Made by a program: the position numbers and the translations under genes. Under the pieces are notes generated by a model that saw only the letters and a list, made by a program, of their open reading frames with translations, did no database searches and had not been told where the DNA came from. From NCBI GenBank assembly GCA_024743255.1, contig JANSWY010000011.1, forward strand, positions 1 through 64,000: a DNA stretch of 64,000 nucleotides, in the 5' to 3' direction. The DNA comes from a bacterium. Lineage in GTDB: Bacteria > Bacteroidota > Bacteroidia > Cytophagales > Cyclobacteriaceae. Shown here piece by piece: positions 1 to 8,644 of this stretch (positions within the stretch are counted from its first letter, which is position 1; each line of letters starts with the position of its first letter).

Positions 1-1
1 C

Positions 2-646
2 GCCAAGACTCTTTATGAGTTAGGCAGCAAAAACCAATATTACTTTCAGATATTGAATAATTCCGGGGATGTCTTATTTGTCAGTAAGATTCCTTACTCC
101 ATCCAAAACCTGGCATCAGGCGCTAGGCTCATGATCAAATTAGCTTCTGACAGAGCTAACTATCAAACACAGATTAAAAACGAACAGACCTATGTTGTTC
201 TCACAAATCAAGGCAAAGAAGTAGCTATTTCTGATAGAGGCTTTCAGTTGGATGAAGAAGTGGAATTATTTGTAGACAATGCTCTCAAATTCTTTACTGA
301 AGAATATAATGAAAGAAATTTCTCACAAACTGTGAGATACCTGGGAGTTGATGGAAGAAATGCAGAAGTCTACAATTATCAGGTCAGTGCGGTTTATCCG
401 AACTGGACTTCAAGATTCAGCAATAAAGAATTCCTTCAACTTTTCGCGCAGACCCTATTTAACTGCACTCCAGCTCATGTCAACATAAACTTAGTTGGCC
501 TAAACAGAGGAGATATGGGGAAATTTGAGGATGTGTACTTCCAGTTCATGGATGAAATGGGCGCAGAAGCCAGTGATAAGAATAAAAATTTGGATCAGTT
601 AAAAACCAGGATCCTTGATTTACTAACTCTAAAAGATCAGGACTGA
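2..646 (+). CDS. C-terminal part of a large contractile-injection-system baseplate-like protein (5' truncated by window)
   Basis: The reading frame is open from base 2, so the gene begins before the window; a TTG at 53 is only an internal codon. About 214 residues are visible. The motif CTPAHVNINLVGL, followed by a conserved aromatic region (FEDVYFQFMDEMG), resembles the '-APAH(I/L)..ICW-' segment near the C-terminus of the large baseplate proteins (Afp11/Afp12-like) of extracellular contractile injection systems. The preceding stretch (VYPNWTSRFSNKEFLQLF) fits the same family. The stop lies 1 nt before the STAND gene, so it is in the same operon as the tape-measure and AAA+ genes downstream, which supports a structural role in the injection particle. 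The baseplate assignment is inferred from this motif and from context; the family could not be checked by search. Confidence 0.55.
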   Translation, partial: AKTLYELGSKNQYYFQILNNSGDVLFVSKIPYSIQNLASGARLMIKLASDRANYQTQIKNEQTYVVLTNQGKEVAISDRGFQLDEEVELFVDNALKFFTEEYNERNFSQTVRYLGVDGRNAEVYNYQVSAVYPNWTSRFSNKEFLQLFAQTLFNCTPAHVNINLVGLNRGDMGKFEDVYFQFMDEMGAEASDKNKNLDQLKTRILDLLTLKDQD

Positions 647-647
647 G

Positions 648-3600
648 ATGAGTGTTCAAGACGAAAAATATTCCCAGACTGCAAATAAGAACCCATTCCC
701 AGGATTACGGCCTTACGCTGAGGAAGAAGCATCTTTTTTCTATGGCAGAGAAACCGAAAAGCATCAACTTCTCAGACGTCTCACAAAAGATAGGTTAGTT
801 GCTGTTGTGGGAGATGTTGGAGTTGGGAAAACCTCGTTTGTCAATTGTCAGATTATCCCAGCTCTTAGAAATGGGTTTATCGCAAATGGAAGCAGTCATT
901 GGGATATCGTTCAGTTCAGACCTGGACAAAAGCCTATTGAAGCGCTAGCATTAGCATTTTTCAGATTAGTCGTACAATTTGAAGGAACATCAAGGATCCA
1001 ACCGGATTTAAATTTAGAGTTTGAAGAAACTCTGAGACATACTAAGTATGGTATTATTGATCTGGTAGAAAAAATCGCGGAGCTAGCTGGAAACACAAAT
1101 AATGGAAATGGCTCAAATAAAACCAATACGCTAATATATATTGACCACCTTGAGGACATTATGAGTCAAGGTGCTAATTCACTTGAAGTAAAAACTTTCA
1201 TAGTAAGACTTCAGGAATTGATTCAGCAAAATGCTTATCCAATATCTGTAATTGCTACACTCAGAACTGATTCTTTGAGAAGTTTTTCAAAGCATCATGA
1301 GTTATTGGAAAACCTTAATCGTAATCAGTTCCCTCTGGAAGAATTAGGGAGACCAGATTTAATGGCTTTACTTTCACACAATGTGAATAACGGCTATATC
1401 AAGATAACAACTGATTTCCTGAATCACATAAATCAATATTACAGAGAGAACCCAATTAACCTTTCGGAATTCCAGTATTTCATGAAAACCTGTGTGTATC
1501 AATATCAGCTTACAGGAGATGAAATGCAACCAATGGACATCCCTAACATTGATGATGTGGGAGGTTTGGATACTGCAATGGCTTCTCAGCTGGATAAACT
1601 GTATGATAAAATCGGATCGAAAAAGCAGCGTTTTGCCACATTAATCTTTCAGGCAATTACTCAACAAGCAAAATCCGGTGAAATCAGTCTGATACCGAGA
1701 AGCGTTATTGAGATTTCTGAGATTACTAATATCGAATACCAGGATATTATTGAGATTGCTCAATTATTTAGCTCAAATAACTACGGAGTTCTCAATGTTT
1801 ACAATGAGCAAGATATTGAAGGAAGACTAGGTTATCTGGATCAACTAATTGATCCCATTTCGATGGAAATCAACAAAATCCTGGAGCAAATATCTGGTTT
1901 CTTACAAGATGCTGATACCAATCTGGAGCAACAGCGAATTCTGCGAGAAATGCATCAAATCTTTGATAGGTTACAGACCATCGCAGTAGAAAATCCAGAT
2001 ATTCTTGATTCCAGAGAGATCCAGTTAGATGCGGAACAGATATTGGACCAACTAAATACCAATATTGCAGAGCTGGAAGCTGAAAAAGATCCTTCAAAAA
2101 GGCATTTAATCTCCGATATGGAGAGAGTGAGCTTATTACTTGACCAAACTAAGAACCGTATCTGGAATTTTAGCATCATAACTGTCGCTTCTGAAGTGGC
2201 GGTCCAGGAATGGCCGAAACTCTCTGAATGGATGTGGCAGGAGCAGCAGAATGCTTCTCTGTATTCTGATTTGGCTAAAGATGTTGAAAAGGAGGAGCCA
2301 TATTATGAAGGGCGTAAATTTGAAACAACCAGAGACTGGTATCAAAAATTACAGCCTCATGAAGGTTGGGCCAGAAGGTATGGCTTCAATTTCAAAGCTG
2401 TAGACGAGTTCTATAGAGAAAGTGAGCTAAAGTATCAGGGAATTCTTGAAGATAAAGACACTGATGAAAAGTCAAGACTTCAGAAATCAAGAAGAAGCAG
2501 GAATGCCAGAATCTTTATGGTTGCGATGGCACTTATCTTTATTGGAATCCTTGCTTACACCTCTAAAGTAACAAACGAACAAGTGGAAAGTGCTCGTGAA
2601 GCCAGAGATAGTTTGAGTCAGAAGGAAAAAGAAATCGCGGAGCTTCAAAGGAATGCAGATACTGTAAAACACTACGCTGATATTCTAATTGCAAATGCAA
2701 ATAGAGCAAATAATGCGGCGGATAGCACAAGAGAACTATCGGAACAATATGCCGCATCAGCAGAAGCTAATAGAGAACTTGCCAGAAATGCCAGCAGTAC
2801 ACTGGAGTCAATTAAGAAGCAGCAAAAAGACATCACAAGTCAGCTTTCCAGTGCTAAAAAATTGCTCTCAAGTACAGTTTCGCTCAAAGAGTATCTATCA
2901 CTATTAGAATCAATCCGGCAGCAATCTGAATTGGCCAGAAAGCAACTGGAAAATAATGACGACCCCTTGGCGGTAAGACCTTCTTTAAATACTGTTTATG
3001 AGCAGTACGTATTGATAACAGATGGAATGGAGCAGTTTGAGGGCCAACCTTTTTTGGATAGTACAGATATTCAGGATGTATTTAACATCACCAGAAATCA
3101 CCTGTTTGCCACTATGAATACCGCAGTACACAAGTTTGAAGAACAAACGGCTTTAAACAGCATATCCAAACCCTATATGATTGGCTCTGTGAAGGGCAAG
3201 TCTCCAAATAGTTCAACGGTACTGGTTGCATCAACCGACGGTGAGTTTGTCCCACTTCTGCAGGTATTGGAGGTTAGTGATGACAGAATAGAAAAGACTG
3301 ATGAGCTAAAATTACCTCGAGATGCATCCCTTGGATTTATCTCAATTGGTAGCTCCCGCAAGTTTACAAATGCTATGCTTGGCCTAAGACCAATCAATAA
3401 GGACCGAAGAGGTCTTGCATATTTAAATGCCAGCAGGGAGTTGAAGACTATCAAACATCCTGTACCTCCCGTGGAGATGTACGCACTTAGTGAAAATGAG
3501 TATTTAAGCATAGATCAGAATTCAAATGTATTCCTACTTCAGACTGATGGTTCAAAGGTGGACTCCACAAAAATCTACAACGGAGGGAAAAACAACTACC

Positions 3601-4190
3601 TGGCTTCTGACTATGCTGAGGTTGGATCAGAAAAGCTTTTATTTCTTGGGTTCTCAGATGAAGCCGGGGCAAACACAAGTATTATTAAGCTTACTTTCAG
3701 AGGAGAAAATAAGATGGCTCGAGAAGATTTTGCAAGATATGCCAAACACAAAGTTATTTCTGCCATCACATTTGTTGACAACAAGAACTGGTTGGTTGTT
3801 GGCAATCGACAAGGGGAGCTGTTCTTTCATGCAGCAACCACAAGCCTTCCCCTGATTTACGAAGCACTTTCAGATCACAATACCAAAGGTGTCAATTGCA
3901 TTACCTCTAATCCGATTCAATCAATAGTTCTATCTGGTGGTAGGGATGGAATTGTTAATGTCTGGAATATCGAAGATTTGGAAGAAGCTCTTGAACAGCA
4001 AAAAACATATGTTCCTCTCAACTTTGATGAATCGGCACCTATCAGGGACATGTTGTTCGTGGATGACAATACATTTTTAGTGGCAGCAACTGATGAAGGG
4101 CTGGATCAGAGAAATGGACTTATTACTGTCCTGCGTCTCAACTTTGATGAACTGGGTGGAGCCCTAAAAAAACTGAATGAATCTTTCTGA
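648..4190 (+). CDS. STAND-family NTPase (nSTAND1-like) with transmembrane helix, coiled coil and C-terminal WD40-like propeller
   Basis: 1180 residues. The N-terminus has the hallmark NPFPGLRPY...FFYGRE entry of nSTAND1 NTPases, then a Walker A GDVGVGKTS at about residues 55-63 and a Walker B-like LIYIDHLED near 163-171. A single transmembrane helix lies at about 622-642, preceded by a basic KSRRSRNAR stretch that predicts the NTPase on the cytoplasmic side. Heptad-rich coiled coil follows (about 645-760). The last 330 residues look like a beta-propeller, with one clear WD40 repeat near 1080-1112 (SGGRDGIVNVWNIEDL). STAND proteins are oligomerising molecular switches. Here one is embedded in a contractile-injection operon, 1 nt after the baseplate-like gene, so a role in controlling assembly, docking or firing of the particle at the membrane is plausible but inferred. 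Confidence 0.8.
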   Translation: MSVQDEKYSQTANKNPFPGLRPYAEEEASFFYGRETEKHQLLRRLTKDRLVAVVGDVGVGKTSFVNCQIIPALRNGFIANGSSHWDIVQFRPGQKPIEALALAFFRLVVQFEGTSRIQPDLNLEFEETLRHTKYGIIDLVEKIAELAGNTNNGNGSNKTNTLIYIDHLEDIMSQGANSLEVKTFIVRLQELIQQNAYPISVIATLRTDSLRSFSKHHELLENLNRNQFPLEELGRPDLMALLSHNVNNGYIKITTDFLNHINQYYRENPINLSEFQYFMKTCVYQYQLTGDEMQPMDIPNIDDVGGLDTAMASQLDKLYDKIGSKKQRFATLIFQAITQQAKSGEISLIPRSVIEISEITNIEYQDIIEIAQLFSSNNYGVLNVYNEQDIEGRLGYLDQLIDPISMEINKILEQISGFLQDADTNLEQQRILREMHQIFDRLQTIAVENPDILDSREIQLDAEQILDQLNTNIAELEAEKDPSKRHLISDMERVSLLLDQTKNRIWNFSIITVASEVAVQEWPKLSEWMWQEQQNASLYSDLAKDVEKEEPYYEGRKFETTRDWYQKLQPHEGWARRYGFNFKAVDEFYRESELKYQGILEDKDTDEKSRLQKSRRSRNARIFMVAMALIFIGILAYTSKVTNEQVESAREARDSLSQKEKEIAELQRNADTVKHYADILIANANRANNAADSTRELSEQYAASAEANRELARNASSTLESIKKQQKDITSQLSSAKKLLSSTVSLKEYLSLLESIRQQSELARKQLENNDDPLAVRPSLNTVYEQYVLITDGMEQFEGQPFLDSTDIQDVFNITRNHLFATMNTAVHKFEEQTALNSISKPYMIGSVKGKSPNSSTVLVASTDGEFVPLLQVLEVSDDRIEKTDELKLPRDASLGFISIGSSRKFTNAMLGLRPINKDRRGLAYLNASRELKTIKHPVPPVEMYALSENEYLSIDQNSNVFLLQTDGSKVDSTKIYNGGKNNYLASDYAEVGSEKLLFLGFSDEAGANTSIIKLTFRGENKMAREDFARYAKHKVISAITFVDNKNWLVVGNRQGELFFHAATTSLPLIYEALSDHNTKGVNCITSNPIQSIVLSGGRDGIVNVWNIEDLEEALEQQKTYVPLNFDESAPIRDMLFVDDNTFLVAATDEGLDQRNGLITVLRLNFDELGGALKKLNESF

Positions 4191-4205
4191 TAAATATTGG
4201 AAGAA

Positions 4206-6698
4206 ATGAGAATGACTAATTACATAGCATCTATAATTAAAATTGGCTTAGTCTGCGTCTTCATTACTCAGGCAAATACGATCACTGCTCAGGAAGAAAC
4301 TAATGCTCTTGACGAAATTCAGCGACTCTACGATGATGATAAGTTTGAGGAAGCGTACAATTATCTTTCTTTTCAGGTTGAACCTCTGTTTTCCAAAGAA
4401 TCAATTGATAATAAATTAGAAATTCTTAAGTGGGGCATTAAACTAAGTTTTCTGTTGGAACGATTTAATGATCTTGACAACTACTTAAATAGATACATGT
4501 CCTTTGAACCGGACATACCTCTAACAGAATTCAGCAACCCTCAGCTTAAAACCTATATTTCTAAACTACTTGATTCCCAAAGTAAAAGCCTTGTTTACGT
4601 TTATAAACACCCGCAAAACATTGATTTGGCTCCTGCTACAATTACCATTTACAGAAAAAATGATATCGAAAGATTAGGTGCCAGAAATCTAATAGACCTA
4701 ATGCGTATTACTCCAGGTTTCGCAGAATTGGGTGACAACAATGAGCGTGTCATTGGAACCCGAGGAAGCAGCAATACAACCTTACAAGACATTTTATTTC
4801 TGATCAATGGTCACAGAATAACAGATCTTCTAACCAGCACCAATGCTCCAGATTGGATCAGTCTGGATTATGTAGAACAAGTAGAACTGGTGAAAGGACC
4901 TGGTTCGGCTCTTTATGGTGGAAGTGCATTTAATGGTGTTGTCAACATTGTAACCAAAGACGGTAGAAAGAACTATCAGGAGATATCTGTTGATGTAGGA
5001 AATGGTGGTGATATCAATGATATAAATCACTACAATTACAAAGTCAATTATCAATTTGCCAAAAAAATCAAGAGCTCTGAAAATCTGTACCTATCTGCAA
5101 CACTACTTCAATCTGCAGGAAGTATTATAGATTATGCCCAGAGTGAAGAACAACTGGTGCTAGATGATGTAAGCGGAGATTCTGTATTAAGAAGTGCGGA
5201 CCTGGATGGAACTGAATTCATCAACCGATATGCACCAAGCTATGATATCCTATTAAACTATCAAAGAAGAAACTTACAAGTTACTGCAAATCTACAATCC
5301 AGTACATTCATTTATTCGAGACCGTCCTCTCTTAACTTGTGGCAATCTTTAGAAGCTGACACTTTAAGAAACTTAAGAAGAAGAACCGATAGACGTCAAT
5401 TTGTACAGCTGGAATGGTCTCTGCCTCTTAATTTGAGATTGAAACTAAGTGGAGATCATTTTCATAAAGACTTTTATACAAATGCCTATTCATTTGGAGT
5501 AGAAGACAATTCAAGACTTATTGGTGACGAACGTAGAGGAACTTTTAACCTGGAGTACTTCCATAAAAAAGACAAGAGCAATGGAGCCAGTAATAACCTA
5601 TTAGTTGGAGTAGAAACTTATTTCAACAATTGGAGATACAACTATTTTCAGGAAGATAGCTTGTCTCTGAAACTATCCCAGAATATTGACCAGTTTAGTG
5701 ATATTGATGAGGATAGAATGGAAGTAGTTGGAGCTGCTTATATGCAGGCTGAGAATCATCTTGTTCCAAACATGTTAGTAGCAACATTTGGAGTCCGACT
5801 CAACTATCACAACGTTTATTCCAGATTCGACAATATTGTTTTTGGTAAGACCTACTCACCAAGAGCTGGTTTAGTGTTTTTGCCAAGAGCCAACAAGAAT
5901 GGGCTTAGAAAATACAAATTAAAGGTACTATACAATTCAGCATTTTTACCTCCTCCATTCCTATATAGAAGAGGTGGAATCACAGGTTTCGTAGGAGCAG
6001 ATAATCTTATCCCCCAAAGTATTGAAAGTGGAGAAGTCACGCTATTTGGAGACTTGAATAAAAATCTATCCTACAATGTTCTTGTATATGCCAATAAAAT
6101 AGATAATCTAATCTCGCGACAAAGCGATACCTACATTAACGAAGAAACAGAAAAGAGAGTCACCGGTTCCGAATTTGAAATTGCCTTCAAGGACACGGTG
6201 AACACTACGAGTATCTCTATGTTTATGAACTTCGCTATGACCAAACTGAATAACTTCAAGGATTCGGTAAGGCATAATTACTTCGCACTATTTAGCCCGG
6301 ACCTTTATGATGAAGAAGATAACCTTGAAAGGTTTCCAAGAACACATCTAAATGCTGGAATAACAGTTGGTTTTGACTTTGACCGAAACATTAAAGTGAC
6401 CGCTGGCCTTACTGGTCAATTGATAGGGAAGTCTACAATCTCTTCAACTTATTTTGTGAACGTCAGTGGGGTGTTGGAAGAGTCAACAGAATCTGTATCT
6501 CAGGATTTGCCATCAGCTTTTGTATTAAATGCACTAGTGAATCTACATTGGGATAAGTACAGACTCGGAATATCCATGTTCAATGCGACAGATAAAGAAT
6601 ATTATTTACCATCTGCTGTTTCCAGAATTCAAAGACAAAGAGCAGAAGGAAGAATGGTCTATCTAAACTTTAGAATTAGGCTAGCGGCTGACGACTAA
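4206..6698 (+). CDS. TonB-dependent-receptor-like outer membrane protein
   Basis: I place the start at ATG 4206 (or ATG 4212) rather than the upstream TTG 4197, because a signal peptide ending ...NTITAQ then follows. After it come about 100 helical residues that may be TPR-like, not the usual carboxypeptidase-regulatory-like domain and with no clear TonB box. A well-conserved plug domain starts near residue 140 (TITIYRKNDIERLGARNLIDLMR; VKGPGSALYGGSAFNGVVNIVT), followed by a 22-stranded-type barrel with repeated aromatic beta-strands to the end. It lies 15 nt after the STAND gene and 3 nt before the SulP gene, so it is translated as part of the injection-system operon. Uptake of a substrate is the family role; in this setting it may instead be a surface docking or anchoring part. 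Substrate unknown. Confidence 0.8.
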   Translation: MRMTNYIASIIKIGLVCVFITQANTITAQEETNALDEIQRLYDDDKFEEAYNYLSFQVEPLFSKESIDNKLEILKWGIKLSFLLERFNDLDNYLNRYMSFEPDIPLTEFSNPQLKTYISKLLDSQSKSLVYVYKHPQNIDLAPATITIYRKNDIERLGARNLIDLMRITPGFAELGDNNERVIGTRGSSNTTLQDILFLINGHRITDLLTSTNAPDWISLDYVEQVELVKGPGSALYGGSAFNGVVNIVTKDGRKNYQEISVDVGNGGDINDINHYNYKVNYQFAKKIKSSENLYLSATLLQSAGSIIDYAQSEEQLVLDDVSGDSVLRSADLDGTEFINRYAPSYDILLNYQRRNLQVTANLQSSTFIYSRPSSLNLWQSLEADTLRNLRRRTDRRQFVQLEWSLPLNLRLKLSGDHFHKDFYTNAYSFGVEDNSRLIGDERRGTFNLEYFHKKDKSNGASNNLLVGVETYFNNWRYNYFQEDSLSLKLSQNIDQFSDIDEDRMEVVGAAYMQAENHLVPNMLVATFGVRLNYHNVYSRFDNIVFGKTYSPRAGLVFLPRANKNGLRKYKLKVLYNSAFLPPPFLYRRGGITGFVGADNLIPQSIESGEVTLFGDLNKNLSYNVLVYANKIDNLISRQSDTYINEETEKRVTGSEFEIAFKDTVNTTSISMFMNFAMTKLNNFKDSVRHNYFALFSPDLYDEEDNLERFPRTHLNAGITVGFDFDRNIKVTAGLTGQLIGKSTISSTYFVNVSGVLEESTESVSQDLPSAFVLNALVNLHWDKYRLGISMFNATDKEYYLPSAVSRIQRQRAEGRMVYLNFRIRLAADD

Positions 6699-6701
6699 AC
6701 T

Positions 6702-8636
6702 ATGAGTATTACAAGCAACATTAAAGGGGATATAACAGGAGGAATTTCTGCAGGTATTGTAACATTACCCGTGGCACTTGCTTATGGAGTTGCCACCGGA
6801 ATGGGACCTGCAGCTGGTATGTACACCGCAGTAATTCTTGGACTTCTTGCGGCGATTTTTGGTGGTACCAATACACAAATCAGCTGTCCAACTGGTGCTA
6901 TGACTGTTGTTGTTGCATTTATTGTAGGACAAGAGGTGAGCCTTGCTGGCTCCTTAGAGAAAGCTCTTCCTATTCTAATTATCATATTTCTGCTCACAGG
7001 TATTTTTCAAATTCTTATTGGTGTTTTCCGGTTCGGCCTAAACATAAGATATGTCCCTTACAGTGTAGTTAGTGGATTCATGAGCGGAATTGGAATCATC
7101 ATCATTTTGCTTCAGGTAAAAGACGTAACAGGTGTTTACAATGATGAAATCAGATCTATTCCTTCGATTCTGATGAATATGGGGCATTTCATAATGAATG
7201 TTCATTGGGAGACCCTGGTACTCTCATCAGCTACCCTCGTCATCATTTACACTACTCCAAAAATCAGTAAGAAAATCCCTGGTGGCTTAGCTGCTCTGAT
7301 AATCGTATCTGCAGTCTCTTATTTCGCTGGATTTGATGTTAAAAGACTTGGTGATATCAGTTTTGATTTGAGCCATTTGTCTATGTCACTATCATTTGAA
7401 GGACTTAACTCAGAAGCTATTGCAAGAATCGCACTGGCATCTTTTTCGTTGGCACTTTTAGGTTCAATCAACACACTGTTGACCTCTGTAGTAGCCGACA
7501 AAATGACCAAGACAATGCACAATAGTAACAGGGAACTGATTGGTCAGGGAGTAGGTAATCTTATTGCCGGACTGTTTGGCGGTTTTCCGGGAAGTGGGGC
7601 TACTGCTTGTACGGTTGCAAATATTCAGGCTGGTGGTCAGACTAAATTGTCTGGAGTAATTAGTTCGGTATTCTTGCTTGTGGTGCTCCTATTTGGGATG
7701 GATCTTGCAGGGCAGATTCCATATAGCGTTTTAGGTGGAATATTGGTTTATATCGGAGTGGTTCTCATTGATACAGAAACACTCAAAAAAATCAACAAAA
7801 TCCCGAAAGCAGACAATTTTGTGATGCTGACGGTTTTGACCTTAACCGTGCTTTGGAACTTGCTTTATGCAGTTTTATTAGGATTAATATTTGCCGCTTT
7901 TTACTTCATGAAAAAGATGGCAGATGTGGTAGAAGTTGATACAGAAAAAACCAAGGTAGATAGTATTGTAGATCAGGTAATCAAGAGTTTTCAGGATGAT
8001 AAAGGTTTTGGTAGCAAGGTTTTAATTAAAACTATTAAAGGACCAGTTTTCTTCGGATTCTCGAGTAGGTTTCTAGTGTCTATGAGAAATATCCCTAACA
8101 ATATTCAAGCTGTTGTATTTGACCTGTCATTGGTTCCTTATATGGATCATTCCGGCCTGAGAACATTTATGGAAGTGATCCAATTTTTGTCGGAGAAGAA
8201 AGTCAACATTTGTTTTAGTTCAGTTGGCAGATTAAATCTTCAACTACTTCAGGATTTTGAAATAGTTCCAAAACTAGTTGATGAGCGCCACATCTTTGAA
8301 TCAGTGGAAGAGTGCATCATGTGGTTGAAAGAACCGGGGCATTTGGAGAACAGTTTTGCCAAGGATGATGAATTATATGTTCCTCCAGCATTTACTCCAA
8401 ATGGTGATGGTATAAACGATGATTGGGAAATTAAGAACATTGACAAATATCCAAATGCCGAAATTAAGATCTTTAATCCTGAGGATAGAATAGTTTATGA
8501 ATCGGTTGGTTACAAAGAACCTTGGGGTGGAATGATTAATAACGAATTACTTCCTCCAGGAGAATACAGGTATCACATTAAGCTGATGAATGAAACAGCA
8601 GAAGTGAGAGAAGGCTCAGTATTCCTATTTAGATAA
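6702..8636 (+). CDS. SulP-family anion permease with STAS domain and a C-terminal gliding-associated (CHU_C / T9SS type B-like) domain
   Basis: 644 residues. Residues 1-400 are a multi-pass SulP transporter (GGISAGIVTLPVALAYGVATG; GGFPGSGATACTVANIQAGG). Residues about 430-545 form a cytoplasmic STAS domain with the typical YMDHSGLRTF loop. From about 563 to the end there is a domain beginning PPAFTPNGDGINDDW and ending PPGEYRYHIKL...GSVFLFR, which matches the gliding motility-associated C-terminal domain normally found on T9SS-secreted proteins. SulP proteins move sulfate, bicarbonate or other anions across the inner membrane. The fusion is odd: there is no signal peptide, and the extra domain would sit in the cytoplasm. 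It is the fourth gene of the injection-system operon, 8 nt before the tape-measure gene. The frame is continuous, so it is not an artefact of two genes. Confidence 0.85.
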   Translation: MSITSNIKGDITGGISAGIVTLPVALAYGVATGMGPAAGMYTAVILGLLAAIFGGTNTQISCPTGAMTVVVAFIVGQEVSLAGSLEKALPILIIIFLLTGIFQILIGVFRFGLNIRYVPYSVVSGFMSGIGIIIILLQVKDVTGVYNDEIRSIPSILMNMGHFIMNVHWETLVLSSATLVIIYTTPKISKKIPGGLAALIIVSAVSYFAGFDVKRLGDISFDLSHLSMSLSFEGLNSEAIARIALASFSLALLGSINTLLTSVVADKMTKTMHNSNRELIGQGVGNLIAGLFGGFPGSGATACTVANIQAGGQTKLSGVISSVFLLVVLLFGMDLAGQIPYSVLGGILVYIGVVLIDTETLKKINKIPKADNFVMLTVLTLTVLWNLLYAVLLGLIFAAFYFMKKMADVVEVDTEKTKVDSIVDQVIKSFQDDKGFGSKVLIKTIKGPVFFGFSSRFLVSMRNIPNNIQAVVFDLSLVPYMDHSGLRTFMEVIQFLSEKKVNICFSSVGRLNLQLLQDFEIVPKLVDERHIFESVEECIMWLKEPGHLENSFAKDDELYVPPAFTPNGDGINDDWEIKNIDKYPNAEIKIFNPEDRIVYESVGYKEPWGGMINNELLPPGEYRYHIKLMNETAEVREGSVFLFR

Positions 8637-8644
8637 ATGCTACT

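Noticed and set aside
2689-3855. Several + and - strand ORFs of 60-112 codons inside the STAND gene
   Set aside because: Shadow frames with unnatural composition, fully inside a well-supported gene.
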